36,180 nt of DNA from IMG/VR virus record IMGVR_UViG_3300035670_000703, positions 1 to 36,180 of that record; one strand, given 5' to 3'. Within the stretch, counting starts at the first letter, position 1; the number at the start of each line of letters is the position of its first letter. The stretch comes from a virus. The notes beneath the pieces are model-generated. The model searched no databases, was not told the DNA's origin, and saw only the letters and a list, made by a program, of their open reading frames with translations. Below, piece by piece: positions 1-8,776 of the stretch. The position numbers were made by a program, and so were the translations under genes.

Positions 1-95
1 GTCCCGACCGACGAGTTCCTTCGTTTCCTCAACTGGCTGGTCGACGAACTGAAACTCGCCGACGTGTTGGGTGGCGGTCCGGGAAACTGATCCGG
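1..95. repeat. Terminal direct repeat, left copy (circularisation overlap)
   Basis: Bases 1-95 are identical to 36086-36180. The repeat lies in the 3' end of the tail assembly chaperone gene and joins two halves of one coding region in a sensible way. This is best read as the overlap of a circular assembly, giving a genome of about 36,085 bp. A physical direct terminal repeat is possible but nothing else supports it. Confidence 0.93.
81..87 (+). promoter_or_regulatory. -1 ribosomal frameshift slippery heptamer GGGAAAC
   Basis: GGGAAAC has the canonical X XXY YYZ form and lies in register with the G frame as G GGA AAC, directly before the G stop codon TGA (88-90). Slipping by -1 gives GGG AAA CTG and opens the T frame, which stays open to 398. 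The same site appears at 36166-36172 in the right-hand repeat. Confidence 0.9.
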
Positions 96-398
96 CGGGC
101 ATGTCCCGCCGTCCGACAGATCCTCGACGCGGCGGCCATCTACGAACGACACACCGCTGTCACCGTCGCCGACTTCCGCCGGGAGTACGGCATCTCTTGG
201 GACGACCTTCTCGCATTGTCCGCGGCCGAGTTCACCGTCCTTCTCTACGGGCTGTCACCGGCATCTCGTCTAGTGCAAGCCGTAGAGCATGCCGCAACGG
301 TTCCCCCTGTGAGGTCGCCGCAGTCCGTCGAGGAGTTCGTTTCACGCATCCAACGGCATCGAGGCGCAGTCGTGGAGGTGGTGAGCCGTGAACCGTAG
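81..398 (+). CDS. Tail assembly chaperone T part of the G-T frameshift fusion
   Basis: This frame has no credible start of its own. It is entered from gene G (35795-36175) by -1 slippage at GGGAAAC. Translation continues as LIRRACPAVRQ... and ends at TAG 396-398, adding about 103 residues to the 126 of G, for a fusion of about 229. In lambda-like and many actinobacterial siphophages, G and G-T proteins coat the tape measure protein during tail-tube assembly and are lost from the finished tail. The frame overlaps the tape-measure start at 388, as expected for this gene order. Because the contig ends cut the gene, an automatic annotation of the linear sequence would miss it. The frame and heptamer are seen directly; the function follows from position and architecture. 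Confidence 0.85.
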   Translation, partial: GKLIRRACPAVRQILDAAAIYERHTAVTVADFRREYGISWDDLLALSAAEFTVLLYGLSPASRLVQAVEHAATVPPVRSPQSVEEFVSRIQRHRGAVVEVVSREP

Positions 399-2115
399 AT
401 CGCTGATGTCGGCGGTCGTTCGCATCCGCCCCGACCTCGAAGGGTTCCGCAGCGAACTGAAGAAAGGTGTCTCCCAAGCTGGTGACGACGCCCGCAAGGA
501 ACTCGTCGACGACATGGAGCGCGCCGGCCGAGAAGGCGGCCAAGCCGTCGGCGAAGGCATCGCCGAAGGCACCAAAGACGGCACCGACCGTGCGAAACGT
601 GAACTCGACACCCTCGAAGACAAAGCGAAACGCCTGAGCGCTTCCGGGTCGAAACTGATGGCGGCCGGCGGAAAGATGTCGCTCGCTGTGACTACTCCCA
701 TCGTCGGCGGGTTTGCCATGGCAATCAACCAGGCGTCAGACCTCGGGGAAGCGGTCAACGCTTCATCTGTCGTGTTCGGCGACGCCGCCGACGAGATGAA
801 CGCTTTCTCGCAGTCGGCGATCGACAACCTCGGTCTCGCCCGGCAGACGGTCCTGCAGATGGCGACCCCTCTCGGAGCGATGCTCACTGCGCAGGGCGTC
901 GACGTCGCAGAAGCACAGAGGATGACGGAGGATCTGATCACCCGGGGCCGTGACATCAAGTCGCTATTCAACGCTTCGTCAACCGAGGAGGTGTTGCAGG
1001 CGATCTCGGCCGGCCTACGAGGGGAGACCGAGCCGCTCCGCCGCTACGGCGTCCAACTGTCCGAAGCAGCTCTCCAGGCGGAGGCTCTGTCGTCTGGTCT
1101 GATCCAAGTGGAGGGCGACACGACGAAAGTGATGTCGGCACAGCTCGCCGCTCAGAAGGCGGCCCGTACGTACGCCGAAGCAGTTGAGAAGCATGGGGCG
1201 AACTCGTCGAAGGCTCAAGAAGCGCAGATGGCGATGGAGATCGCCAACCAGAAGCTGGCGGCCGCTATCGAGGACAAGTCGATCCCAGCTCTCGACGCCG
1301 AGACAAAGATGCGAGCCGCTTACAACATCATCATGGAGCAGTCGTCGATCGCTGAAGGCGACTACGCGCGGACGAAAGACTCGTACGCCAACCAGGCGGA
1401 ACGTGCCAAAGAGCAGACGAAGGAGATGGCTGCTGAGCTCGGCGAGAATCTGATGCCGACCGTGCAGAAGGTCCTCGGTTTCGTCAGCGATCTCGTCGAC
1501 AAGTTCAACAACCTGTCTGAGGGTCAGCAGAACGCCATCTTGATCGGTCTCGGCTTCGCCGCAGTTGCAGGTCCGATCACGACTGTGATCGGTGCTGTCC
1601 AGTCGCTGATGGGCGTGTTGACCGCTTTGGCAGCCCGATGGGGTCTCGTGTCGACTGCTGCGACTACTGCGGCAACAGCGCAGGGTCGGGCCGCCGCCGC
1701 TGGCGGAGCCGCAGCTGTCGGCGGCGTCGGATTTGGTAGCGCAGCGCTTGCAGGAACGGCAGCGTTCGCCGGCGGCTACCTCCTCGCCAAGGAGACCGGG
1801 TTCGCAGACTGGGCTGGCGAGAAGATTGCCAACTCTTTCCTTGGCAGTGCGATCTCGGCTGTTGTCCCCGGACTCGCCGAAGGTGGAACCACCACGTCAG
1901 CAGGAACCGTGCTGGTCGGGGAGGAAGGACCTGAACTGTTGACCCTTCCTCGAGGCGCGGAGGTTCGACCGCTCGACAAGACCGGCGACACGTACGTCAC
2001 CATGAACGTCAATGTGACCGGGCGTGCGGCCGACGACCCGGCGGCACTCGCACGTGAACTCGACCGCCTCCACCGGCGAGCAACCGCAACGGTTGGCACC
2101 CGGAGGCTCCCGTGA
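388..2115 (+). CDS. Tape measure protein
   Basis: This 575-residue protein sets tail length and helps DNA passage. The first ~100 residues are charged and helical (GVSQAGDDARKE...), followed by a TP901-type tape-measure core with helices rich in Ala, Glu and Lys. Near residues 380-470 there are hydrophobic Ala/Gly-rich stretches that could span a membrane. The C-terminal part carries GLAEGGTTTSAGTVLVGEEG, a motif typical of actinophage tape measures. The start is GTG 388 with GGAGG at 374-378; ATG 406 is an alternative. It directly follows the G-T chaperone and overlaps the distal tail gene by 4 bases. At roughly 1.5 A per residue the tail would be short, near 85-90 nm. Confidence 0.93.
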   Translation: MNRRSLMSAVVRIRPDLEGFRSELKKGVSQAGDDARKELVDDMERAGREGGQAVGEGIAEGTKDGTDRAKRELDTLEDKAKRLSASGSKLMAAGGKMSLAVTTPIVGGFAMAINQASDLGEAVNASSVVFGDAADEMNAFSQSAIDNLGLARQTVLQMATPLGAMLTAQGVDVAEAQRMTEDLITRGRDIKSLFNASSTEEVLQAISAGLRGETEPLRRYGVQLSEAALQAEALSSGLIQVEGDTTKVMSAQLAAQKAARTYAEAVEKHGANSSKAQEAQMAMEIANQKLAAAIEDKSIPALDAETKMRAAYNIIMEQSSIAEGDYARTKDSYANQAERAKEQTKEMAAELGENLMPTVQKVLGFVSDLVDKFNNLSEGQQNAILIGLGFAAVAGPITTVIGAVQSLMGVLTALAARWGLVSTAATTAATAQGRAAAAGGAAAVGGVGFGSAALAGTAAFAGGYLLAKETGFADWAGEKIANSFLGSAISAVVPGLAEGGTTTSAGTVLVGEEGPELLTLPRGAEVRPLDKTGDTYVTMNVNVTGRAADDPAALARELDRLHRRATATVGTRRLP

Positions 2116-2909
2116 ACCTACGTCAGATCACACTCATCCCACCGGTAGGCGACCCGATCACTCTCGGCTCTGTCACCTACACGAACGGTCAACCTGCCGG
2201 CTACACGCTCACCGATCTGAACCTCGACGCCGCCCCTCGAACACTTCGAGTTGCCGATCTACCGCTCGTGCCTGGCGGCATCGTCGCCCCCGGCTTACAG
2301 ACGTTTCGAACGGTCACGCTCGCCGGCACGGTCGTCGGAGCGGACGCCACCGAAGTACAGGTTGCTCGGGCGGCACTGATCTCAGCGTGCGCCGATCGGG
2401 GCGGCCAGACCGTCACGATCCGTTGGACAAGCGACGGTGCGACCCGAGAGCTGTACGGCTATCTCGACGGCGCGGTCGAGTTCACGTCCACCGGATCTCA
2501 CTTCCTGAACTATGCGCTGACACTCGTCTGCCCAGACCCGACGGCGGTATCTGCGACGGTTTCGTCTGTAGCAATCGGTGCGACCACCACGAACATCGGC
2601 TCCGCACCCGTTTGGCCGACCTTCACCGTTGAGCTCACCGGAACGGTGTCCAGCGTGAAGGTTGGCAACACGACGACCGGCGAATACCTCCAACTCGACG
2701 GCCTACCCGCCGGCGACGAACTGATCGTGGCGACGAAACCGGGTTTTGAGTCGGTGCTCCTTGACGGTGTGTCCGTGTTGCAGACGGTCGCAGTCGCATC
2801 ACGGTTCCCGGCGTTGCAGCCCGGTGCGAACAGCCTCTATGTGACAGTCCTCGCCGGCGGTGGGACTGCGTCTGGGACGGTGTCTTGGCGTTCCGGTTGG
2901 AGTGAATGA
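2112..2909 (+). CDS. Distal tail protein (Dit-like)
   Basis: This 265-residue protein follows the tape measure with a GTGA overlap and precedes the hub protein, the standard slot for the siphophage distal tail protein that joins tail tube to tip. It starts MNLRQITLIPPVGDP and is rich in beta-strand-forming Thr and Val. It contains TVTLAGTVVGADATEVQVARAAL, which resembles the N-terminal Dit core (an oligomerising beta-sandwich), then a second beta-rich part from about residue 150. No transmembrane segment or signal peptide is visible. The assignment rests on position plus fold-like composition; it could also be described as a minor tail protein. Confidence 0.75.
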   Translation: MNLRQITLIPPVGDPITLGSVTYTNGQPAGYTLTDLNLDAAPRTLRVADLPLVPGGIVAPGLQTFRTVTLAGTVVGADATEVQVARAALISACADRGGQTVTIRWTSDGATRELYGYLDGAVEFTSTGSHFLNYALTLVCPDPTAVSATVSSVAIGATTTNIGSAPVWPTFTVELTGTVSSVKVGNTTTGEYLQLDGLPAGDELIVATKPGFESVLLDGVSVLQTVAVASRFPALQPGANSLYVTVLAGGGTASGTVSWRSGWSE

Positions 2910-5900
2910 TGTCGACCACGATCACATCGGGGACGATGCCGACCGTTCAGGTGGGGGAGCAGTCGGTCGGCTATTTCGTCACCGACTACGTCGGACAGTC
3001 ACCGGTGTTTCTCGAGTTCTCGACGAACGGCACCACATGGGAAGACGTCAACCCGTCACCGACGTTTCTAGGTGACGCTCCCCAGGGGGTGTGGGCTGAG
3101 CCGGATGTAGGGAACTATGCGGTCGTAGCAGTTGCCATCACCCCGGAGGTGGAGGGTTCGGCGACGATCTTCATGCGGGCCCGAGTTGGTTCCGGAACAC
3201 CTGGACCCACGTACTCGGCGACGATCACGTCGTACGTTTCGATAGCTGGCGGGTTCACGCAGTCGCTCGAAGATTGGACGGGATCAAGTTGGCAGGTCTC
3301 CTCGAACGTCCTGATCTCACAACGTTTCACCGACCAAGTCGTCATCGCTTTCGGAGGGTCCGCTCGAACCAAGTTCCGTGTCGGCGCACAGGAGATCCTT
3401 CCGCCGGCCGGGGTCACCTCTGGGAACGTCGTAGTCGGTATTGACCTCGACGGGGTGGTCCAATGGTCTGCGTGGATCAACGGCGGAGCGATCGCGTCGA
3501 TCGACCAGGCGCCCGACGGCCGCATCTATGCGATGTTGTCCCTCACCGGGCAGACCCGCTCGTTCTACAACCAGGACGGCACATTCGCCTTTACTGATGT
3601 CTTCAGCGTCAACGGCAACCAGCTTCTGGTCGCAGAGTTGTATGCGACAGGGAACTGGACAGGTAATCGTTGCCGTGTCACGTTCGGCGGCACCCAGACC
3701 ATCGGTAACGCAGTGCTCCGCGCGTCAGCCAACCGGGTTCTGATAGCGGGACCTCTGTCATCAACTGCGACAGGAGTGACCGTCGCCGGTGTCGCACTGA
3801 GTTCTGTTTCCAGATCGGCGACCACAACTTGGGCTGCAGGTTTGACCCCACAGCTCGCCCACCTATGGGGATACATGTGGGCTCGTGGAGCATTTGAGGG
3901 TGCGGACATCGGGTCGGACGGTGTGTCCTATGTCCTCTCGCAACAGGCGACGAACTTCCCGAGTGTCGGCGGGGTGGTTTCGCCAACCCAGGGAGGCGTT
4001 GCTCGTATTGCGTTGAACGGCGCAGTCAACGGCCATGACGGTTGGCCTCCGTCATCGGTGACATCGGCGAGAGGGATCTACATCGCCGTCGACGAGTCTC
4101 ACTACTACTTGAGCGCTCGAACCACCAGCTCCTCACATTCCGCAGGCGCGACATGGACAGACGGCTCAGTGACTACGCCCGCGGCGACCGTGGCTGGAAC
4201 GTCGATAGCACTGTGGAAGCGAACTCTTGCCGGTATCACCGTCGACGCCACTCTTGTAAGCAATCTTGCTGGAACAACTTCGAGGCCCGAACCGATCGCT
4301 ATCTGTGGCTCGCTGAAGCTGCTGGTTCCGGTGAGCGCTAACGACTGGTCCAATCGAGGTACCAAGCTTTTCGAAGTAGACCCGGCAACCCTCGACACGA
4401 TCCAAAGCACATACGCCTATTGGACGCCCATCTCTGCAGACCAGAACATGTTCCAACAGGGCTTCACCGTTGACTCGCTCGGAAATGCGATCACAATTCT
4501 GTCGCCAGGTCCGATAGCTACGACGTCAACAACGATCGTCGACGCCGACGACACGACGACACAAGTTCTGTCCCCACGTAACCGTTGGGTGACCACGCTC
4601 AGCGAAGGTGTGTGGGGACAGCTCGTCGGCGGCGAACTCACCTTCGGACCGCCAACACCACCCGAATCAGACGACTGGCCCACCAGCCTCGTCGAAGGCG
4701 ACATCCTCATCGCCAACGTCACCGGCTACGACCCCGAAAACTCTGGCGGCACCGCCATCCTTGAAGTTCTCGCCCTCGACACCGGCACCTGGGTACCCAA
4801 CCCGACCGCACTCACCATCCCCGGGAAAGGCGTCCTGTCCGTCACGAAAGACGACCCGACGATCGACACCGGCGCCATCGTCACAGTCACCCCAACCAAC
4901 GACTGGTTCGGCACCCTTCGAGTATGGACACGCTGGCGCATCGTCGACCCCGACTACACGCTCCGCACCAGCGCCTCCTCGACGTTCATCACCGTCTACG
5001 ACAACGACCCCGAACCGCCCGCCGCGCCGACCGGCGAAATGCCCACAGTCCCCGAAGACACCACGTCGATCGGCACGTTCACCTTCACCGACCCCGACAA
5101 GGTCGGCACCTACACATGGCAGCTGTCGCCACAAACATCGAAGCCAGCCAACTGGGACACCCTCTACCCGGATCAGCCGCAACCCGACTGGCACACCACC
5201 ACCGGCACCACGATCACCGTCCTCGACGGCGACACGCCAGTCGGCACCGCAACCATCAGCTCGCAGAACAACACGAACCGCACCGGCTCCATCTCGTTCA
5301 CACCGAACGCCAACTGGAACGGCACCACCAAGTTCGACACCCGAGTATCCAACGGCCTCTGGTCGGCCTGGACGACCGTGTTCGTCACTGTCGACCCAGT
5401 TGGAGACGCACCGTCAACACTCGCCGGCAACATCCCCGACACCGACGAAGACACCCCAGTCGAATACGAACTCACGTGGACCGACCCCGACGTCGACCCG
5501 GCAGACGGCGCCGCCGGCTACACCATCGAACTCGCCGAAGTGTCCTCAACCGGGCCCGGCAGCTACGCACCGATCGCCTGGACCGACAGCGGCGAAATCG
5601 AAGTCGACAAGGCCGTGATCCGAGTCGTCGCCATGGCAGAGGACGATCTCGCTGTCACGATGCGAACCGAACCGTCCGCCAACGAATACGGCGCCTACCG
5701 GTATGCGGCACGAGTTCGAGAGGACTCGACCCCACCCGTCTACGGGCCGACACGGATCCTCGAAGGAACGATCGTTTCGGTGCCCGACCAGCCGGGCATG
5801 GTGCAAGGCCGAATGCCGGCAGCCCGATGGGGGCAGACGGTCGAAGGTCTGTTCACCACATACGACCCGGACACGGGGGAGACGTACGCCTTCCAGATCG

Positions 5901-7288
5901 AAGTGTCCGACGACTCGACATCGTTTGGTTCGGTGCTGTCACTTCCCGGCGGTGTCAACCTCGAAGTCGTCGACACCGACCTCACCGATCAGCAAGCCGT
6001 CGTCCGCATGACGCAAACACCGCCAGGCGCCACCGTCACCCGCTACACGTTCTGGGTACGTGCCCTCGACTCGTCGGGCCTCGCATCGAACCCCGTCAAG
6101 ATCACCGGTGTCATCGGCTCACCGACAACGGGAGTATGGCTCCAGAAGGTCGTCAGAGGGGTTGACGTCGCCACCGTAGAGACACGCACACCGCTCAGGG
6201 CGGTCAAGAGCCTGTCGTTCACCGATTCGTTGGACGGAGCGGGATACGCCGAGATTGAGGTTTCGACCGACGAACTGCTCCGCCGGGCCACCGATCTCGG
6301 CACCTCCGTCACCCAGCTCGTCGACTCGGCCAGCGTCGAAGTGCTGATCGCTATCGGCGGCCAACCCGTGTTCTGCGGCCCGATCACCGAAACAACGTGG
6401 CAGACGACAAGCGAAACAGCGACCATCTCTGCGGCCGGCCTCCTCTCATACTTCGACCAGCGCATCCTGACCGCGGACGCCTCCTACGTCGGAGTCGACA
6501 TGAGTGCCATCGTCGCCGACCTGGTCGCCGATTCGCAGGCACTCGACTACGGGAACCTCGCAATAAGCGATGCAACTTCACCGGCCGGCACGAACGCCAC
6601 CGTCACCTTCGACGCTGGCACCACCATCGGCGACTGTCTCGGCAAGATCGCCGAACGAGTCGGCGCACCCGAAATCTGGATCGACGCCCACCGGGAACTA
6701 CACGCCCAACCGACCCGAGGTATCGACAACCGTTCCCGGGTCCGGATCACGTCCGGCATGGCTGACGTCGCCTCCTGGTCAACCCGCGCCGAAGGAGTTG
6801 TCACCGTCGCACGTGTTGTCGGAGCCGACACGACCGGAGGGAACTACGTCGGAGTGGCAGAGAGCGCCGCCGGTCTCGCCATCTACGGCCGGGTCGAGAA
6901 GACGTATTCGGCTCCGCAGCTTCTGTCGAACGCCGACTGTGAACTGTTGGCCCAGCGGATCGTCGAGGCGTCCGCCACCCAGGCGCAAGCCCTTACTGTC
7001 GATCTGATCGTCACACCGGAACGACCGTTCGGCCTGACCGACCTCGGCGTCGGTGATGTCGTCACCGTCGACCTGCGAGACCGGCAGCTCGGCCAGATCT
7101 TGGGTCCGTACCGGATCATCAACCGGCAGGCGACGCTCATCGAAGAGTCATCCGGGTCGTATCGGGTGACCCTCGACTTGGAACCGGCCCGCTACGTCGA
7201 CGGGAAACTCGTCGGGTCACGATCCCGCCACAACCCGGCGCTCCTGACGGAGCTGTCTCGACTGGCGCTCACGCAGCGTCAGAGCTAG
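2906..7288 (+). CDS. Large minor tail protein: N-terminal adhesin domains fused to Gp37-like hub
   Basis: This is the largest gene, 1460 residues. Residues 1-~560 are beta-rich and suggest a propeller or host-binding module (repeated Gly, Thr and Ser with Trp). Residues ~565-1070 hold tandem cadherin/Ig-like units; segments such as VPEDTTSIGTFTFTDPDK (~713) and DTDEDTPVEYELTWTDPD (~845) recur, with Asp-rich loops that could bind calcium. From about 1077 (VWLQKVVRG) to the end the protein resembles the siphovirus ReqiPepy6 Gp37-like family, a baseplate-hub protein. Codon use changes across the middle: from about 4600 to 6100 third positions are strikingly C-rich, suggesting imported adhesin domains. 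The ATG overlaps the upstream stop; a second ATG follows at 2909. Probable role: tail tip, receptor binding and hub in one chain. Confidence 0.8.
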   Translation: MMSTTITSGTMPTVQVGEQSVGYFVTDYVGQSPVFLEFSTNGTTWEDVNPSPTFLGDAPQGVWAEPDVGNYAVVAVAITPEVEGSATIFMRARVGSGTPGPTYSATITSYVSIAGGFTQSLEDWTGSSWQVSSNVLISQRFTDQVVIAFGGSARTKFRVGAQEILPPAGVTSGNVVVGIDLDGVVQWSAWINGGAIASIDQAPDGRIYAMLSLTGQTRSFYNQDGTFAFTDVFSVNGNQLLVAELYATGNWTGNRCRVTFGGTQTIGNAVLRASANRVLIAGPLSSTATGVTVAGVALSSVSRSATTTWAAGLTPQLAHLWGYMWARGAFEGADIGSDGVSYVLSQQATNFPSVGGVVSPTQGGVARIALNGAVNGHDGWPPSSVTSARGIYIAVDESHYYLSARTTSSSHSAGATWTDGSVTTPAATVAGTSIALWKRTLAGITVDATLVSNLAGTTSRPEPIAICGSLKLLVPVSANDWSNRGTKLFEVDPATLDTIQSTYAYWTPISADQNMFQQGFTVDSLGNAITILSPGPIATTSTTIVDADDTTTQVLSPRNRWVTTLSEGVWGQLVGGELTFGPPTPPESDDWPTSLVEGDILIANVTGYDPENSGGTAILEVLALDTGTWVPNPTALTIPGKGVLSVTKDDPTIDTGAIVTVTPTNDWFGTLRVWTRWRIVDPDYTLRTSASSTFITVYDNDPEPPAAPTGEMPTVPEDTTSIGTFTFTDPDKVGTYTWQLSPQTSKPANWDTLYPDQPQPDWHTTTGTTITVLDGDTPVGTATISSQNNTNRTGSISFTPNANWNGTTKFDTRVSNGLWSAWTTVFVTVDPVGDAPSTLAGNIPDTDEDTPVEYELTWTDPDVDPADGAAGYTIELAEVSSTGPGSYAPIAWTDSGEIEVDKAVIRVVAMAEDDLAVTMRTEPSANEYGAYRYAARVREDSTPPVYGPTRILEGTIVSVPDQPGMVQGRMPAARWGQTVEGLFTTYDPDTGETYAFQIEVSDDSTSFGSVLSLPGGVNLEVVDTDLTDQQAVVRMTQTPPGATVTRYTFWVRALDSSGLASNPVKITGVIGSPTTGVWLQKVVRGVDVATVETRTPLRAVKSLSFTDSLDGAGYAEIEVSTDELLRRATDLGTSVTQLVDSASVEVLIAIGGQPVFCGPITETTWQTTSETATISAAGLLSYFDQRILTADASYVGVDMSAIVADLVADSQALDYGNLAISDATSPAGTNATVTFDAGTTIGDCLGKIAERVGAPEIWIDAHRELHAQPTRGIDNRSRVRITSGMADVASWSTRAEGVVTVARVVGADTTGGNYVGVAESAAGLAIYGRVEKTYSAPQLLSNADCELLAQRIVEASATQAQALTVDLIVTPERPFGLTDLGVGDVVTVDLRDRQLGQILGPYRIINRQATLIEESSGSYRVTLDLEPARYVDGKLVGSRSRHNPALLTELSRLALTQRQS

Positions 7289-7293
7289 TCAGC

Positions 7294-7299
7294 AACCGT
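7294..7299 (+). promoter_or_regulatory. Weak variant of the start-associated element (AACCGT)
   Basis: GCAACCGT lies 10 bases before ATG 7310. The spacing is longer than the usual 7 and the fourth base differs, so this is a doubtful member of the phage element set. Confidence 0.3.
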
Positions 7300-7309
7300 T
7301 GTCGTTGTT

Positions 7310-7639
7310 ATGAGTGCAGCGGCATGGGCTTTCCTTGGAGCGTTAGTCACCGGCCCGCTATCTGCGCTGATCGCGTCGCTGCTCACTCGCAAGAAGTTGG
7401 GCGCGGAAACCGAACAGGTCATCGCCGCCGGCGCCCATGCGGTGGCCCAGGGCGCCGAGACTCTCGTCGGTTCGATGTCCGATGCGATCGAACAGCTGCG
7501 AAGCCAGTTGGAGGAAACCCGAAACGAGTTGGCGCAGACCCGTACGGAGCTCGCACGGACCCGCGCCGAAGCGGACGCTCTCGCCCTTGAAGTTCACAAG
7601 CTTCGCCTCGAACTCGCACGCCGCAGCAACGGTGCCTGA
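7310..7639 (+). CDS. Small membrane-anchored coiled-coil protein
   Basis: This 109-residue protein begins with a hydrophobic helix (AAAWAFLGALVTGPLSALIA, residues ~3-24), then a basic patch (LLTRKK). Residues ~50-105 form a long heptad-like helix with repeated units (LEETRNELAQTRTELARTRAE), a clear coiled coil. The topology suggests an N-terminal membrane anchor. It lies just after the tail genes and immediately before the holin, so a lysis-accessory or second holin-like role is possible, but I do not recognise a named family. The end of the gene contains the promoter-like element of the next gene. Confidence 0.7.
   Translation: MSAAAWAFLGALVTGPLSALIASLLTRKKLGAETEQVIAAGAHAVAQGAETLVGSMSDAIEQLRSQLEETRNELAQTRTELARTRAEADALALEVHKLRLELARRSNGA
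7628..7633 (+). promoter_or_regulatory. Start-associated -10-like element AACGGT (holin gene)
   Basis: GCAACGGT lies 7 bases before ATG 7641, inside the end of the preceding gene. Seven bases separate the hexamer from the start codon, as at most other copies. Confidence 0.6.
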
Positions 7640-7640
7640 C

Positions 7641-7829
7641 ATGTTCAAGTCGTACGCCAAAGTCTTCGCCGCCACCATCCTGAGCCTCTTCCTCGCTGAC
7701 GGGGGAGACATCGCCGCTGTGTCGCTCGGCGATCTGCGCACCTGGCTTGCTGCCGGCACCGCCTCGATCTTGCCGCTCATCATCACCTGGCTCGACCCGA
7801 CCGACGACCGCTGGGGTCGCACCAACTGA
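7641..7829 (+). CDS. Holin, small two-helix type
   Basis: This 62-residue protein has two hydrophobic helices, about residues 6-19 (AKVFAATILSLFLA) and 33-51 (RTWLAAGTASILPLIITWL), separated by an acidic/polar turn. The tail is DPTDDRWGR. The size, two-helix plan and DPxDxRxGR ending match a common holin type of actinobacterial phages, which form inner-membrane holes to start lysis. There is no ribosome binding site before the ATG; AACGGT sits 7 bases upstream instead. The endolysin is not adjacent but about 11.6 kb away at 19403. Confidence 0.75.
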   Translation: MFKSYAKVFAATILSLFLADGGDIAAVSLGDLRTWLAAGTASILPLIITWLDPTDDRWGRTN

Positions 7830-7852
7830 CTTGCCTCTGCGAGAGCCGCACT

Positions 7853-7858
7853 GACGGT
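7853..7858 (+). promoter_or_regulatory. Start-associated -10-like element GACGGT
   Basis: CTGACGGT lies 7 bases before ATG 7866 and is preceded by a short gene-free gap. The same CTGACGGTT sequence occurs before the endolysin start at 19403. Confidence 0.65.
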
Positions 7859-7865
7859 TCGTCGC

Positions 7866-8720
7866 ATGAGCGTGCAGGGAGGGCCGTCTCGGCGTTGGCT
7901 ATCAGACATCGCCCGACTGGCAGACGCTCTCGCTGCTCTTCCCTCTGTCATCCAGCTTGTCGGCGCTGCTGAGAAAGCCGCGGCCGGAGATCCGAAGCGG
8001 TTCGAAGATGTGCTCGTCGACCTCCTTGTCGAGTCAGCCACACTGTCGGCCGACGTCGTAGCTGCTTCGGTCACGCTCGAGGACCTGCCGCCGGTGACCG
8101 GCTTTCACGTTGAGAAAGTGCCGGGGTCTCGCCGGCCTTGCGACGCATGGCTGGTCTGGGAGCATGCCGAGTCGGAGACCAGAGTGCCGGCGAACGTGAA
8201 ACTTGAGACCGACCTGAAGGCAACGAGACGAAACTTTGCTGTCGCTCTCGGGCCGCTTCTCTCCTGGCTGACCGATGCAGACGGTTCGATTGATCGGGCA
8301 CGTCGAGGCCTCGATCCGGATCGTGCCCTCATCGAACTTCTCGCCGGGACACGGAAACTTCATCCCGGTCGTGACTATCTCCTCTTCATCGCCTACCCAG
8401 GCAATGGGAAATCGGGACGTGTCGCCATAAGAAGCCTTGTAGCCCGCCATGCGCTGTCTGGTACCGGATTGGCGTTAGCGAGGCACGGAAGCAGAGACGT
8501 CGTGGTGTATCAGAGCAAATGGGGTGAGGTGATTGGCGCGGACTGCGACATCGCCCGAGAGTTGGCGGTGGCACTGCTACCCACTGGTGGAGCGACCCGG
8601 CTTGCAGCCGAACTGTTGGCTCTCACGCCGCCGTCGAAACGTCGCCGGCTGGCGAAAGCGTTGCTCGACGTCCCGGTCGACGTCTTCCTCGACGGGATCA
8701 CCGACACCCTGGAAAGGTGA
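7866..8720 (+). CDS. Unknown protein, possible PD-(D/E)XK-like nuclease fold
   Basis: I do not recognise this 284-residue soluble protein. An N-terminal helical part (~1-65) is followed by HVEKVPGSRRPCDAWLVWEH and then VPANVKLETD (~100-120). A 'D..hhhh...hhhhNVK' layout like this is seen in some PD-(D/E)XK nucleases, with Asn in place of the usual acid before the Lys. The rest is helical, with RDYLLFIAYPGNGKSG (~165) and a C-terminal helix-rich end (PPSKRRRLAKALLDVP). It is expressed from its own start-associated element, is followed by a strong terminator, and sits at the edge of the lysogeny region. It could be a defence or anti-defence gene; the nuclease idea is tentative. Confidence 0.55.
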   Translation: MSVQGGPSRRWLSDIARLADALAALPSVIQLVGAAEKAAAGDPKRFEDVLVDLLVESATLSADVVAASVTLEDLPPVTGFHVEKVPGSRRPCDAWLVWEHAESETRVPANVKLETDLKATRRNFAVALGPLLSWLTDADGSIDRARRGLDPDRALIELLAGTRKLHPGRDYLLFIAYPGNGKSGRVAIRSLVARHALSGTGLALARHGSRDVVVYQSKWGEVIGADCDIARELAVALLPTGGATRLAAELLALTPPSKRRRLAKALLDVPVDVFLDGITDTLER

Positions 8721-8749
8721 GACCCCCGGTCGTTCACACCGGGGGTCTC
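8719..8749. terminator. Bidirectional hairpin terminator
   Basis: GAGACCCCCGGT and ACCGGGGGTCTC form a perfect 12-bp stem with a 7-base loop (8731-8737). It overlaps the stop codon of the plus gene and separates it from the convergent minus-strand gene at 8777. T-tracts are short. Confidence 0.8.
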
Positions 8750-8776
8750 GTCTCACGCTGAACCGTGTTGTGAGAT

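Noticed and set aside
1-95. Terminal repeat as a physical direct terminal repeat used in packaging
   Set aside because: It lies inside a gene, and 95 bases is typical of an assembly overlap. No terminase-site features were seen there.
342-971. Minus-strand open frame opposite the tape measure gene
   Set aside because: Ser/Ala/Arg-rich shadow of a well-supported plus-strand gene, with no start signal or family resemblance.
4608-6165. Long alternative frames within the hub gene
   Set aside because: They are Pro/Thr/Arg/His-rich, as expected from the C-rich codon use of the real frame.
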